Shown here piece after piece: positions 8,721-14,998 of a DNA stretch of 14,998 nt. Every line of letters starts with the position of its first letter. Within the stretch, counting starts at the first letter, position 1. The notes beneath the pieces were generated by a model. It had not been told where the DNA came from. It was given only the letters and a program-made list of their open reading frames with translations, and ran no database searches. The position numbers and the translations under genes are program-made. The stretch lies in assembly GCA_950071875.1 (NCBI GenBank), contig CATMNW010000024.1, positions 1-14,998 of the forward strand. Direction: 5' to 3'. The DNA comes from an uncultured Erythrobacteraceae bacterium (GTDB taxonomy: Bacteria; Pseudomonadota; Alphaproteobacteria; Sphingomonadales; Sphingomonadaceae).

Positions 8721-10835
8721 TTGAAAGCAAGCGGGTCCGAGGCGTCTTTCGAGGATGCTCGGAAGCTGAAGATATCTGTCTTCGGCAAGCCCACGATAAC
8801 GCTTGGCTCCGGAGAAGTCCCCAATCTATCCAACCAGCGCGCCCGCGCCATCCTGGCCATGCTGTGCCTCAATGATGGTGAGGCAATGGACCGTGAGACT
8901 ATCAGCAGGATGCTCTGGCCGGGTCGTTTTCCCGCTCAGGCTCGTGCCAGTTTGCGTCAATGCCTTCTGGCCTTGAGCAAACTCCCGCCCGAGGGCGAGT
9001 GCAGCCCACTCATCAAATCGACGCGCAGCACCATCGAACTCAGTCGAACGCGGATCGATGCTGATCTGTTTGTCCTGTTCGATGCCTTGTCGAACCAGCG
9101 CGGTAGAGAAGCCTCACGCTTGCTCGAGGATATCGGCGATCGCCCGCTTCTCGACGGATTCAGTTTCGGTGCCTCATTCGCCGCGTGGCTTACCGAAAGA
9201 CGCGATGCGATAGAACATCGACTGGATGCGGAAGTGCGCCGGGTCGTCTCATGGCTGAACTCCCGCGATGATCCGGAGACGGCCGCTCGCCTCGAAGCTG
9301 CTCTTCAGATCCGGCAGCGCGAAGCGTATCGGAAGCGCGGTGCGGGCTGCAGCATTGCGGTCCTGCCGTTCCATCAGCACGATGAGATCGGCGGCGAGCT
9401 TTTCCTGAGCGAGGGCGTCGTCGATGAGCTTTCTTCGCGTCTTGGCAATATCCAGGATATCACTCTTGCGGGGCGCACATCCATCGCGGCGCTTCTGGAG
9501 CGAGGCTATACCTTGCAGCAGATGGCGAGCGAGCTGGGCGTATCGCACCTGATCGAAGGTGAGGTGCGGCGAACACATCAGGGGATCTCGGTACGCATCG
9601 CGCTGATCGATGGCCGATACGGCACCGAAATCTGGTCCGATTTCGTAAGCGGATCGATCGAGGAATTCATCGGATCGCGCGACATGATCGGTGCCACCGT
9701 GATTTCGGCGATCACCCGGACGCTCGGCCTTTCAGCACCACCTTCGACCTCGCGGCGCATGACTACCAATCGCGATGCCTATGCGCTGTATCTTCAGGGG
9801 CGCGCGCTGGCACAGCGCGTGGGCGTCGACGGAGCCATGGCCAAAGCCATCGAGTTTTTGGAAGAGGCCCTGGATACAGACCCCGAATTTGCAAGTTGCT
9901 GGACCGCGCTTGCCGATGCGCACATCAGCGTCGCCGCTCTCACGCCAAGTGTCGAGCGCGTCAAGAATTCACGGGATGCTGCACAATGCGCGCAGCGCGC
10001 CATTTCCCTCGATCCGGGGCAGGGTCATGCCTTCTCGATCATGGGCATTCACGAGTGGACGCAATTCAATCCGGCGCGCGCACTGGAACTGTCCTTCGAA
10101 GCTTTTGCCCGGGACCCCAATGATGCCGATGTGATCTCTCGGTTGGGATCGTGCCTTCTCTATCTCGGCAAGACGCGCGAAGGGCTTCCCTTTATCGAGC
10201 AATCCGTTGCTCGCGATCCGATTTATGGGCGCAACCACGTGATGCTGTCCTCAGCCTATCTCAGCATTGGCGAGGTCGACAAGGCGATCGCCGCGGGCCG
10301 GCGGATGGTCGACCTTGGCTTTCCCGGAATGTGGCTCGCCGTGGCGTACATGGCTGCGGGAGACCACGTGGCGGCGGTCAAGGCGCATTACGACAGCAGG
10401 ATATATCTAGGGACGACCATCATGCGACCTCCGGGAATGCCGGTGATGGACGATGCCGCGCGTGATGCCTATTTCGACATTGCCGCGCGCGGAATTTTCA
10501 GCGGGAAGGCCGCCGATCGCGCGGTTTACTGCCAGATGCTCGACGGTCTGCATGCCACAATGGCGGATCCCTATGACTCGTCAATCGCCTTCCCCGCGAT
10601 CTGGATGGGCCATGCCGACCTCGTGATGAAACTCTACTCCGAATGTATTCACCCGGCCAACATGTTCAGCTTGATGAGCCTGTGGATCGATATCGACCCG
10701 ATAAACCGCACCCGCCTCCATCCCGGCTTTATGCAGTTTGCAGAGAAGATCGGTATGGTCGAAGCGTGGGAGAAGTTCGGCTGGCCCGATCTCATTCCGC
10801 ACGACCCGCGAAACACGTCGTCGGACCCGGATTGA
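8721..10835 (+). CDS. SARP-like winged-helix transcriptional regulator with TolB/FlgO-like and TPR domains
   Basis: A 704-residue protein. Residues about 15-120 resemble the winged-helix DNA-binding part of SARP/BTAD activators: RARAILAMLCLNDGE, then MDRETISRMLWPG, then ARASLRQCLLALSKL, followed by DADLFVLFDAL. Residues about 210-340 match the 'SIAVLPF...LSEGVVDELSSRL...LGVSHLIEGEVRR' pattern of TolB-N/FlgO-like domains that many proteobacterial regulators of this kind carry. Residues about 355-560 hold TPR-like helical repeats. Known: such proteins are cytoplasmic activators in which the TPR part senses a ligand or protein. The start is TTG at 8721, chosen because GGAGGGG lies just upstream and the winged helix needs this N-terminus. 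It lies upstream of and in the same direction as the metabolic cluster, so it probably controls that cluster. The inducer is unknown. Confidence 0.82.
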   Translation: MKASGSEASFEDARKLKISVFGKPTITLGSGEVPNLSNQRARAILAMLCLNDGEAMDRETISRMLWPGRFPAQARASLRQCLLALSKLPPEGECSPLIKSTRSTIELSRTRIDADLFVLFDALSNQRGREASRLLEDIGDRPLLDGFSFGASFAAWLTERRDAIEHRLDAEVRRVVSWLNSRDDPETAARLEAALQIRQREAYRKRGAGCSIAVLPFHQHDEIGGELFLSEGVVDELSSRLGNIQDITLAGRTSIAALLERGYTLQQMASELGVSHLIEGEVRRTHQGISVRIALIDGRYGTEIWSDFVSGSIEEFIGSRDMIGATVISAITRTLGLSAPPSTSRRMTTNRDAYALYLQGRALAQRVGVDGAMAKAIEFLEEALDTDPEFASCWTALADAHISVAALTPSVERVKNSRDAAQCAQRAISLDPGQGHAFSIMGIHEWTQFNPARALELSFEAFARDPNDADVISRLGSCLLYLGKTREGLPFIEQSVARDPIYGRNHVMLSSAYLSIGEVDKAIAAGRRMVDLGFPGMWLAVAYMAAGDHVAAVKAHYDSRIYLGTTIMRPPGMPVMDDAARDAYFDIAARGIFSGKAADRAVYCQMLDGLHATMADPYDSSIAFPAIWMGHADLVMKLYSECIHPANMFSLMSLWIDIDPINRTRLHPGFMQFAEKIGMVEAWEKFGWPDLIPHDPRNTSSDPD

Positions 10836-10851
10836 CGCTTTTTTGACGGTT

Positions 10852-10872
10852 GAGCCGATTGACGCTCGGCTC
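10852..10872. promoter_or_regulatory. Inverted repeat after the regulator gene
   Basis: GAGCCGA and TCGGCTC form a perfect 7-base stem around a 7-base loop. No T tract follows, so it is not a standard intrinsic terminator. ATTGACG occurs twice, at 10831 and 10858, the second copy reaching into this stem. Together these could form an operator or attenuator ahead of the metabolic genes. Confidence 0.35.
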
Positions 10873-10935
10873 GGTTCGGCAGACAGTTCTCCTCAGTCGC
10901 ACAACAGATCGACAAGCCTGCCTTAGCCCGGAAAA

Positions 10936-10952
10936 GCACCGCTTTCCGGTGC
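10936..10952. promoter_or_regulatory. Inverted repeat upstream of the NTF2-like gene
   Basis: GCACCG-CTTTC-CGGTGC is a perfect 6-base stem located 38 bases before the NTF2-like start. An alternative stem (CGGAAA/TTTCCG) overlaps it. It lies in the 155-base gap that probably contains the promoter or leader of the cluster, so a regulatory role is plausible but unproven. Confidence 0.3.
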
Positions 10953-10990
10953 CGGCGAAGCTTGGCCCGGTCGTCGTGGGAGGGGGAGGA

Positions 10991-11386
10991 ATGAGCGAGA
11001 CGCATCCGGCAGGCGAGAACCTGCACAATCTCTATGTGACCGCGATCAATTCGAACGACACGCAGGCGGTCGCAGCACGCCTGTCCGACAACGTGGTGTT
11101 TCAAACCCCGGGCGAACCCGAACTGGTCGGCAAGGAAGCTGTGACCGAGTGGGCTTCGAGCTTCTTCGAGGCATTCGAAGCGCACTGGGACAAGACCGAA
11201 AACCTCTTCGAGGTTTCGGGCGATTTTGCGATCAGCCGGTACACCTATAGCGCTCGCATCCAGCCGCGTGAGGGTGGCGCGCCGATGGAGGAATTTGGCA
11301 AGGGCGTATGCGTTTATCGCCGAGGCACTGATGGCAAGTGGCTGCTCGCGATCGACAGCTGGAGCACGAATGAAGGCGCGCAATGA
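10991..11386 (+). CDS. NTF2-like (SnoaL/DUF4440-type) small protein
   Basis: A 131-residue protein with the NTF2-like cone-fold pattern: a helical start (LHNLYVTAINSNDTQAVAARL), DNVVFQTPGEPELVGKEAV, and strands ending KWLLAIDSWSTN. No signal peptide is visible. Known: this superfamily includes ketosteroid isomerase-like and SnoaL-like enzymes, and also binding proteins with no catalysis. The function here is not predictable. I chose ATG at 10991 because a purine-rich GGGAGGGGGAGGA precedes it and the fold starts there; a longer frame from 10850 adds sequence unlike protein. Its stop overlaps the next start by four bases (ATGA), so it is the first gene of an operon with the lipoprotein and VOC genes. 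Confidence 0.75.
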   Translation: MSETHPAGENLHNLYVTAINSNDTQAVAARLSDNVVFQTPGEPELVGKEAVTEWASSFFEAFEAHWDKTENLFEVSGDFAISRYTYSARIQPREGGAPMEEFGKGVCVYRRGTDGKWLLAIDSWSTNEGAQ

Positions 11387-11874
11387 TGCAGCGTATCTGG
11401 ATATTGGCGGCGCCGCTCCTCCTTGTAACCGGATGCAGCGCCGAACGCGCGGAACCGGTCGACAAGGATGCGATCGCGCAAGCAGTGAAGACCGACGTCC
11501 AGTCGATCGTCGATGCCTTCAATGCCCGCGATGCCGATGCCGCGCTGGCGGTGAACGCGCCCGATACGCGGGTCATGTCGCATGGTCAGCCGAACATGGG
11601 CTTCGAGGAGAACCTCGCCACGGTGCGCCAGTATGTCAGCGATCCGGCAGTTCATCTGCAGGTGGCGGACGAAGAAGTGGATGTCGCCGATGCAGGGGAC
11701 ATGGCGGTCTACACTGCGACATATGACTGGGAGTTCACCGATCCCGAGACTGGCGACGTGGCAAACGAGCAGGGCAACTGGGTGATGGTCTTCAGGCGCC
11801 AGGAAGACGGCTCGCTGAAAATCTACCGCGAAGTCATCTCGGACATTCCAGCGAGCGGGGAAGGTGTCAGCTGA
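11383..11874 (+). CDS. NTF2-like (DUF4440-type) lipoprotein
   Basis: A 163-residue protein with a lipoprotein signal: charged MMQR, hydrophobic IWILAAPLLL, and lipobox VTGC with C18. Serine at position +2 favours the outer membrane. The mature part begins with a helical segment (AVKTDVQSIVDAFNARDADAALAV) followed by NTF2-like strands, including a clear WVMVFRRQEDGSLKIYREV ending typical of DUF4440-type domains. It overlaps the upstream NTF2-like gene by four bases and the VOC gene by one base (TGATG), so the three are co-translated. Having one cytoplasmic and one envelope-anchored NTF2-fold protein side by side suggests related ligand binding on either side of the inner membrane. The ligand is unknown. 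A second ATG at 11386 is an equally possible start. Confidence 0.78.
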   Translation: MMQRIWILAAPLLLVTGCSAERAEPVDKDAIAQAVKTDVQSIVDAFNARDADAALAVNAPDTRVMSHGQPNMGFEENLATVRQYVSDPAVHLQVADEEVDVADAGDMAVYTATYDWEFTDPETGDVANEQGNWVMVFRRQEDGSLKIYREVISDIPASGEGVS

Positions 11875-12458
11875 TGCCCATGCCGACGCCCAAGCCCGTC
11901 CATGTCGTTTACCGGACGTGCCGCTTTGCAGAAATGCTCGACTGGTACGCACAGGTGTTCGGCTCCGAGGTCGTTTACCAGAACCCCGCGCTGGCGTTCA
12001 TCACTCATGACGACGAACATCACCGGTTCGCCTTTGCCGATCTGAATGTCATCGCGCCCGGCGTCGATCCTGAGGACCGTGGGCGGGTGGGCGTAGATCA
12101 CGTCGCCTACGACTGCCCGTCGATGCGCGAATTGCTCGAAGCCTATGACGACCTCAAGGCGCGCGGGATCGCACCCTACTGGTGCGTCAATCACGGGATG
12201 AGCGCGTCGCTTTATTACGCCGATCCCGATGGCAACCAGCTGGAATTCAGCGTCGATTGCTTCGCCAGCAAGGCCGAATGCACAGCCTATTTCAAAGGCG
12301 ATGCGATCGGCGAGAACCCGGTCGGCGTGGAATTCGATCCCGATGAATGGCTGGAGAAGCTGCGCGGCGGAATGGCCGAAGCCAAGCTGCTCAAGATCGA
12401 CCGCAAGGCCCCGGCGTCGCCTATCCGCGGCAAGCTCATGGAGATGACCGATGGCTGA
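11874..12458 (+). CDS. VOC-family protein, extradiol dioxygenase-like
   Basis: A 194-residue protein of the vicinal oxygen chelate fold, with two beta-alpha-beta-beta-beta modules: module one starts VHVVYRT (H10), module two starts VGVDHVAYD (H76) and ends YYADPDGNQLEF (E124). H10, H76 and E124 match the 2-His-1-Glu metal site of type I extradiol ring-cleavage dioxygenases. H107 and Y115 fall roughly where those enzymes keep their second-shell acid/base His and Tyr. Known: the superfamily also contains glyoxalases and resistance proteins, so the reaction is not certain. A catechol-type aromatic is the likeliest substrate class. The gene starts inside the lipoprotein stop codon. The roughly 60-residue C-terminal tail after the fold is poorly matched to any motif I know. 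Confidence 0.8.
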   Translation: MPMPTPKPVHVVYRTCRFAEMLDWYAQVFGSEVVYQNPALAFITHDDEHHRFAFADLNVIAPGVDPEDRGRVGVDHVAYDCPSMRELLEAYDDLKARGIAPYWCVNHGMSASLYYADPDGNQLEFSVDCFASKAECTAYFKGDAIGENPVGVEFDPDEWLEKLRGGMAEAKLLKIDRKAPASPIRGKLMEMTDG

Positions 12459-12498
12459 CGGGCTTGGCGAGGTTCCAGTGATCGGGCCGATCTCCTGA
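12451..12498 (+). CDS. Possible 15-residue leader peptide between VOC and methyltransferase genes
   Basis: ATG at 12451 overlaps the end of the VOC gene and opens a 15-codon frame (MADGLGEVPVIGPIS) ending in TGA. It has no clear ribosome site and covers the 12480-12492 palindrome. It could be a coupled leader or simply a chance frame; I regard chance as likelier. Confidence 0.15.
   Translation: MADGLGEVPVIGPIS
12480..12492. promoter_or_regulatory. Perfect palindrome in the gap before the O-methyltransferase gene
   Basis: GATCGG-G-CCGATC is a perfect 6+1+6 palindrome, about 65 bases before the methyltransferase start. A further GCCGAT/ATCGGC pair (12486-12509) can form an alternative longer-looped stem. 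This suits an operator or an RNA structure that separates expression of the two genes. No T tract follows, so it does not look like an intrinsic terminator. Confidence 0.35.
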
Positions 12499-12557
12499 CG
12501 ATGATCGGCATCTCCACCGCGTTTTTCATGCTGCGCTGAACCAAGAGGAAATCGACC

Positions 12558-13556
12558 ATGTCCCAACAGATCAGTGCGGAAGAGCAGGTTCTCGGCATCG
12601 TTACCAACCACTGGCAGGCGCATGGCGTCGGCCTGGCGGCCAAGCTCGAACTGGCCGATCATCTTGCCGACGGTCCGCTGGCGGTCGAGGAGCTTGCCAA
12701 GCGTTCCCGGACGCACGCGCCCAGCCTGTACCGCATGCTGCGCGCGCTGGAGAGCACGGGGATTTTCGCGAGCACGGAAAACGGTTCGTTCGAAAACACG
12801 CCCGCCAGCGATTGCCTGCGCCGCAACAAGCCCGGCTCGAACTGGGCCTGGGTGCGCTTCACGCTATGCCCCGGCGCCCCGGTTTACGAAGGATGGCGCG
12901 GCTTGCCCCTGGCGGTCGAAACCGGCGAACCGGGCTTCGACCAGCTGCACGGCAAGAGCAATTGGGAGAACATGGAGGCAAACCCAGAGGCCTATTCGAT
13001 CTTCAATCTCGCCATGCGCGATCTTGCCGCCACGATCGGGCCCGCCGTTGCCTCGGCAATCGACTGGAGTCGCTACAACGTAATCGCCGACATCGGCGGC
13101 GGTATCGGGTCGCAGTTGTCCGAAATTCTTGCGGCGCATCCCAATACCAGAGGTATTCTTTTCGATCTTCCGCATGTGGTTGCCGAAGCGCCGAAGAACG
13201 AACGGTTCGACGTGGTAGCCGGCGACTTCTTCGCGAGCATTCCGGTCGAGGCCGATGCTTATGTGCTGCGCTGGGTACTGCATGACTGGTCCGACGAAGA
13301 ATGTATTCGCCTGCTCCGCAACGTGCGAGAAGCGATGCAACCCAAAGCGCGATTAATGATCGTGGAATCGATCATCCCAGGCGGTTCGCAGTTCGACATG
13401 GGCAAGTGGATGGATCTCAACATGATGGTCATGGCGACCGGCAAGGAACGGACCGAAGCCGAATTCGCGGCTCTTCTCAAGAATGCCGGTTTCGAGCTCA
13501 TATCTATCGAACCGACTGCGTCGCCCCTGTCGATCCTGGTCTTTGAGCCCGCGTGA
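12558..13556 (+). CDS. Family-2 (plant-type) SAM-dependent O-methyltransferase
   Basis: A 332-residue protein, the usual size for this family. The N-terminal winged-helix dimerisation domain (about 8-90) contains LAAKLELADHLADGP and APSLYRMLRALESTGIF. The catalytic Rossmann domain has the SAM-binding loop VIADIGGGIG (D178-G184), the acidic strand end ILFDLPHVV, GDFF at 222-225, and the catalytic-base motif LRWVLHDWSDEE with H242. It ends with the typical KERTEAEFAALLKNAGF helix region. Known: relatives methylate hydroxyl groups of phenolics, polyketides, acetylserotonin or carotenoid intermediates. Inferred: it methylates a small hydroxylated, possibly aromatic product within this cluster. 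A clear AGAGGAAA lies upstream of the ATG, so it can be translated independently of the VOC gene, which ends about 100 bases earlier. Confidence 0.9.
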   Translation: MSQQISAEEQVLGIVTNHWQAHGVGLAAKLELADHLADGPLAVEELAKRSRTHAPSLYRMLRALESTGIFASTENGSFENTPASDCLRRNKPGSNWAWVRFTLCPGAPVYEGWRGLPLAVETGEPGFDQLHGKSNWENMEANPEAYSIFNLAMRDLAATIGPAVASAIDWSRYNVIADIGGGIGSQLSEILAAHPNTRGILFDLPHVVAEAPKNERFDVVAGDFFASIPVEADAYVLRWVLHDWSDEECIRLLRNVREAMQPKARLMIVESIIPGGSQFDMGKWMDLNMMVMATGKERTEAEFAALLKNAGFELISIEPTASPLSILVFEPA

Positions 13557-13586
13557 TGAAAACCGATCAAGCACTGGAGGAAGTCG

Positions 13587-14998
13587 ATGTCTAAGTATCG
13601 GAAGAACGCATTTGTCCGATCTAAGTCTTTGGGCGCGCTTCTAGCAGCCACGATGCTAGCCTCTCCGTCAGGAGCGCAAGAGAGCGATGTCGCTACGACC
13701 ACCGGCGGGGGCGATGCGAATATCGGCTACGTGACGGGCGATCCCGATACTTGGCCAGCGGAACTCGAGGCTACGGTAGCAGCCGCCGAGAATCACAAGA
13801 TCCTGCTCGAGAACGATCAGGTTCGCGTTCTGGAAGTGACGCTGGCACCGGGTGAAGTAGAGCCCTTGCATTTCCACCGCTGGCCCAGCGTGTTGTATCT
13901 CCAGCAGGCCGGCGACTGGATCGACCGCGATGCCGAGGGCAACGTGATTTTCGATTCACGCAAAGTGCCACCAATGCCCTTTCCGGTGACGCTTTGGAAG
14001 GGGCCTGAAGCGCCGCATTCTCCCGTCAACCTGAGCGACGACGTGACAGTCCGTCTCATCCGGGTCGAGATCAAGCCGCAAGAGGCGTGGGCTCCTGGCG
14101 GGCCAAGCGATGAATACTCGTTTTTTCCGGCCGACCGCTCGCTCACCCACGCCGAAGACGGGGTCGTCCTCCCCGACGGCAGGTTGTTGGTCGGGGATTG
14201 GGATCACGGTCTCGTTACCCTGTCTGCCGACGGCACCAAGACGCCGTTCGGCGATTTCGCGCGAGCGGGCTTCAGGTCGAAGCCGGACCCCATGTGGAAC
14301 AGCCCGAACGGCGTATCCTGGGAGCCGGACGGTCGCCACGTGCTGGTCGCCGACATAACCGGCGGACACATTTACCGCGTCGATACCGAGACCGAAGCGG
14401 TGACGCGGATTTACGATCACCCCTACGGGGTAAACGCCGTCGTGCGCGACCCGACCGGCGCGATCTGGTTCACGCAGTCGACCGAGAACGCAGCAGGCGA
14501 AGGCAGCGAAGCGCGGATGTTCGCTGCGGCCGACAAGCCGCTTGGCGACGGGGCTGTTTTCCGGATCGCGCCCGAACAGGTTGGCAAGCCCGAGCCAGTT
14601 GCCATCAAGGTGGCCGACGGGCTCGACTTCGCCAATGGTATCGCCTTCGACGGGGCGCGGGCGCGACTATATGTCGCCGAAATCGTGCGGAGCCGCATTC
14701 TCAGCTTCGCGGTGGACCAGGCGACGGGCGAATTGAGCGACCGCCGCGTCCTCGCGACCCTTCCCACGCCCGATAATATCGAGCTGGATCGCGATGGCAT
14801 GCTGTGGGTCGCCAGCCCCTTCGCGAACGCCGTTTATGTGGTTGATCCCGATACCGGCGATCGGCGCACAATGTTCAATCCTGCGCCCGAGACGAGCGCT
14901 CGCATCGTTACCGAGACCTATCGACGGCTGGAAGCGGGCGAACCGATCCTGCCGCTTCTGACACCGGAGATGTGGGAGCCGATGCCCGGCCTGCTGAC
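13587..14998 (+). CDS. Exported cupin plus SMP-30/gluconolactonase-like beta-propeller fusion, 3' end beyond window
   Basis: At least 470 residues, open at the right edge. A signal peptide is clear: MSKYRKNAF, hydrophobic LGALLAATMLA, likely cleaved near SGA-Q (about 30). Residues about 70-165 form a cupin-like barrel with LHFHRWPSVLYL (H95, H97). From about 185 an SMP-30/gluconolactonase/LRE-type propeller begins. It carries candidate metal ligands E190 (in LTHAEDGVVLPDG), N350 (in DFANGIAFD) and D396 (in TPDNIELD), matching the E/N/D set of regucalcin-type lactonases. Known: such propellers hydrolyse lactones or related esters with a divalent metal. Inferred: a periplasmic enzyme acting late on the cluster's product. 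The ATG at 13587 has GGAGGAAG just upstream and starts 30 bases after the methyltransferase stop, so it is probably in the same operon. The remaining propeller blades lie outside the window. Confidence 0.82.
   Translation, partial: MSKYRKNAFVRSKSLGALLAATMLASPSGAQESDVATTTGGGDANIGYVTGDPDTWPAELEATVAAAENHKILLENDQVRVLEVTLAPGEVEPLHFHRWPSVLYLQQAGDWIDRDAEGNVIFDSRKVPPMPFPVTLWKGPEAPHSPVNLSDDVTVRLIRVEIKPQEAWAPGGPSDEYSFFPADRSLTHAEDGVVLPDGRLLVGDWDHGLVTLSADGTKTPFGDFARAGFRSKPDPMWNSPNGVSWEPDGRHVLVADITGGHIYRVDTETEAVTRIYDHPYGVNAVVRDPTGAIWFTQSTENAAGEGSEARMFAAADKPLGDGAVFRIAPEQVGKPEPVAIKVADGLDFANGIAFDGARARLYVAEIVRSRILSFAVDQATGELSDRRVLATLPTPDNIELDRDGMLWVASPFANAVYVVDPDTGDRRTMFNPAPETSARIVTETYRRLEAGEPILPLLTPEMWEPMPGLL

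Noticed and set aside
10836..10872. Intrinsic terminator after the regulator gene
   Set aside because: The T run at 10839-10844 precedes the hairpin instead of following it, so it does not have terminator layout on the plus strand.
10850..10990. N-terminal extension of the NTF2-like gene from ATG at 10850
   Set aside because: The added residues are low-quality sequence covering inverted repeats. The ATG at 10991 has a strong purine-rich site and begins where the fold begins.
1..14998. CRISPR array, insertion sequence or integrase
   Set aside because: No regularly spaced direct repeats, no transposase or integrase motifs and no terminal inverted repeats were found, although the VirD4-like gene hints at past mobile-element content.

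Overview
The window reads as high-GC alphaproteobacterial chromosome. Protein style, codon use and gene types suggest a Sphingomonadales (Erythrobacter/Novosphingobium-like) genome; this is inference, because no rRNA or housekeeping marker is present.

Left half (1-7974, minus strand): one tightly packed operon of three genes, transcribed right to left. First is a VirD4/TraG-family coupling-protein-like ATPase without a membrane anchor (7974-6346). Second is a short NYN-domain protein whose nuclease domain appears cut off before its last acidic residues (6349-5930). Third is a giant open frame (5920 to beyond the left edge, at least 1973 residues). It combines an N-terminal DUF4062-like domain, a NACHT/STAND ATPase, a long degenerate beta-propeller region and C-terminal Sel1/TPR-like repeats. 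The giant gene has the build of a STAND sensor/effector of the kind used in bacterial immunity. Its coupling to a conjugation-type ATPase and an NYN protein is the most unusual feature here and a candidate undescribed conflict system. The tenth codon block before the edge contains a C10 homopolymer that decides where the protein ends.

Middle (7975-8720): about 745 bases with no convincing gene, between divergent transcription units. It probably holds both promoters.

Right half (8721-14998, plus strand): a SARP-like winged-helix/TPR regulator is followed by a compact metabolic cluster. The cluster holds an NTF2-like cytoplasmic protein, an NTF2-like lipoprotein, a VOC-fold protein with the 2-His-1-Glu pattern of extradiol dioxygenases, a family-2 (plant-type) O-methyltransferase, and an exported cupin/SMP-30 beta-propeller fusion that runs off the right edge. 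Overlapping stop/start codons join the NTF2, lipoprotein and VOC genes. The set suggests modification or cleavage of an aromatic or lactone-type small molecule, partly in the periplasm, under control of the upstream regulator. The substrate cannot be read from the sequence.
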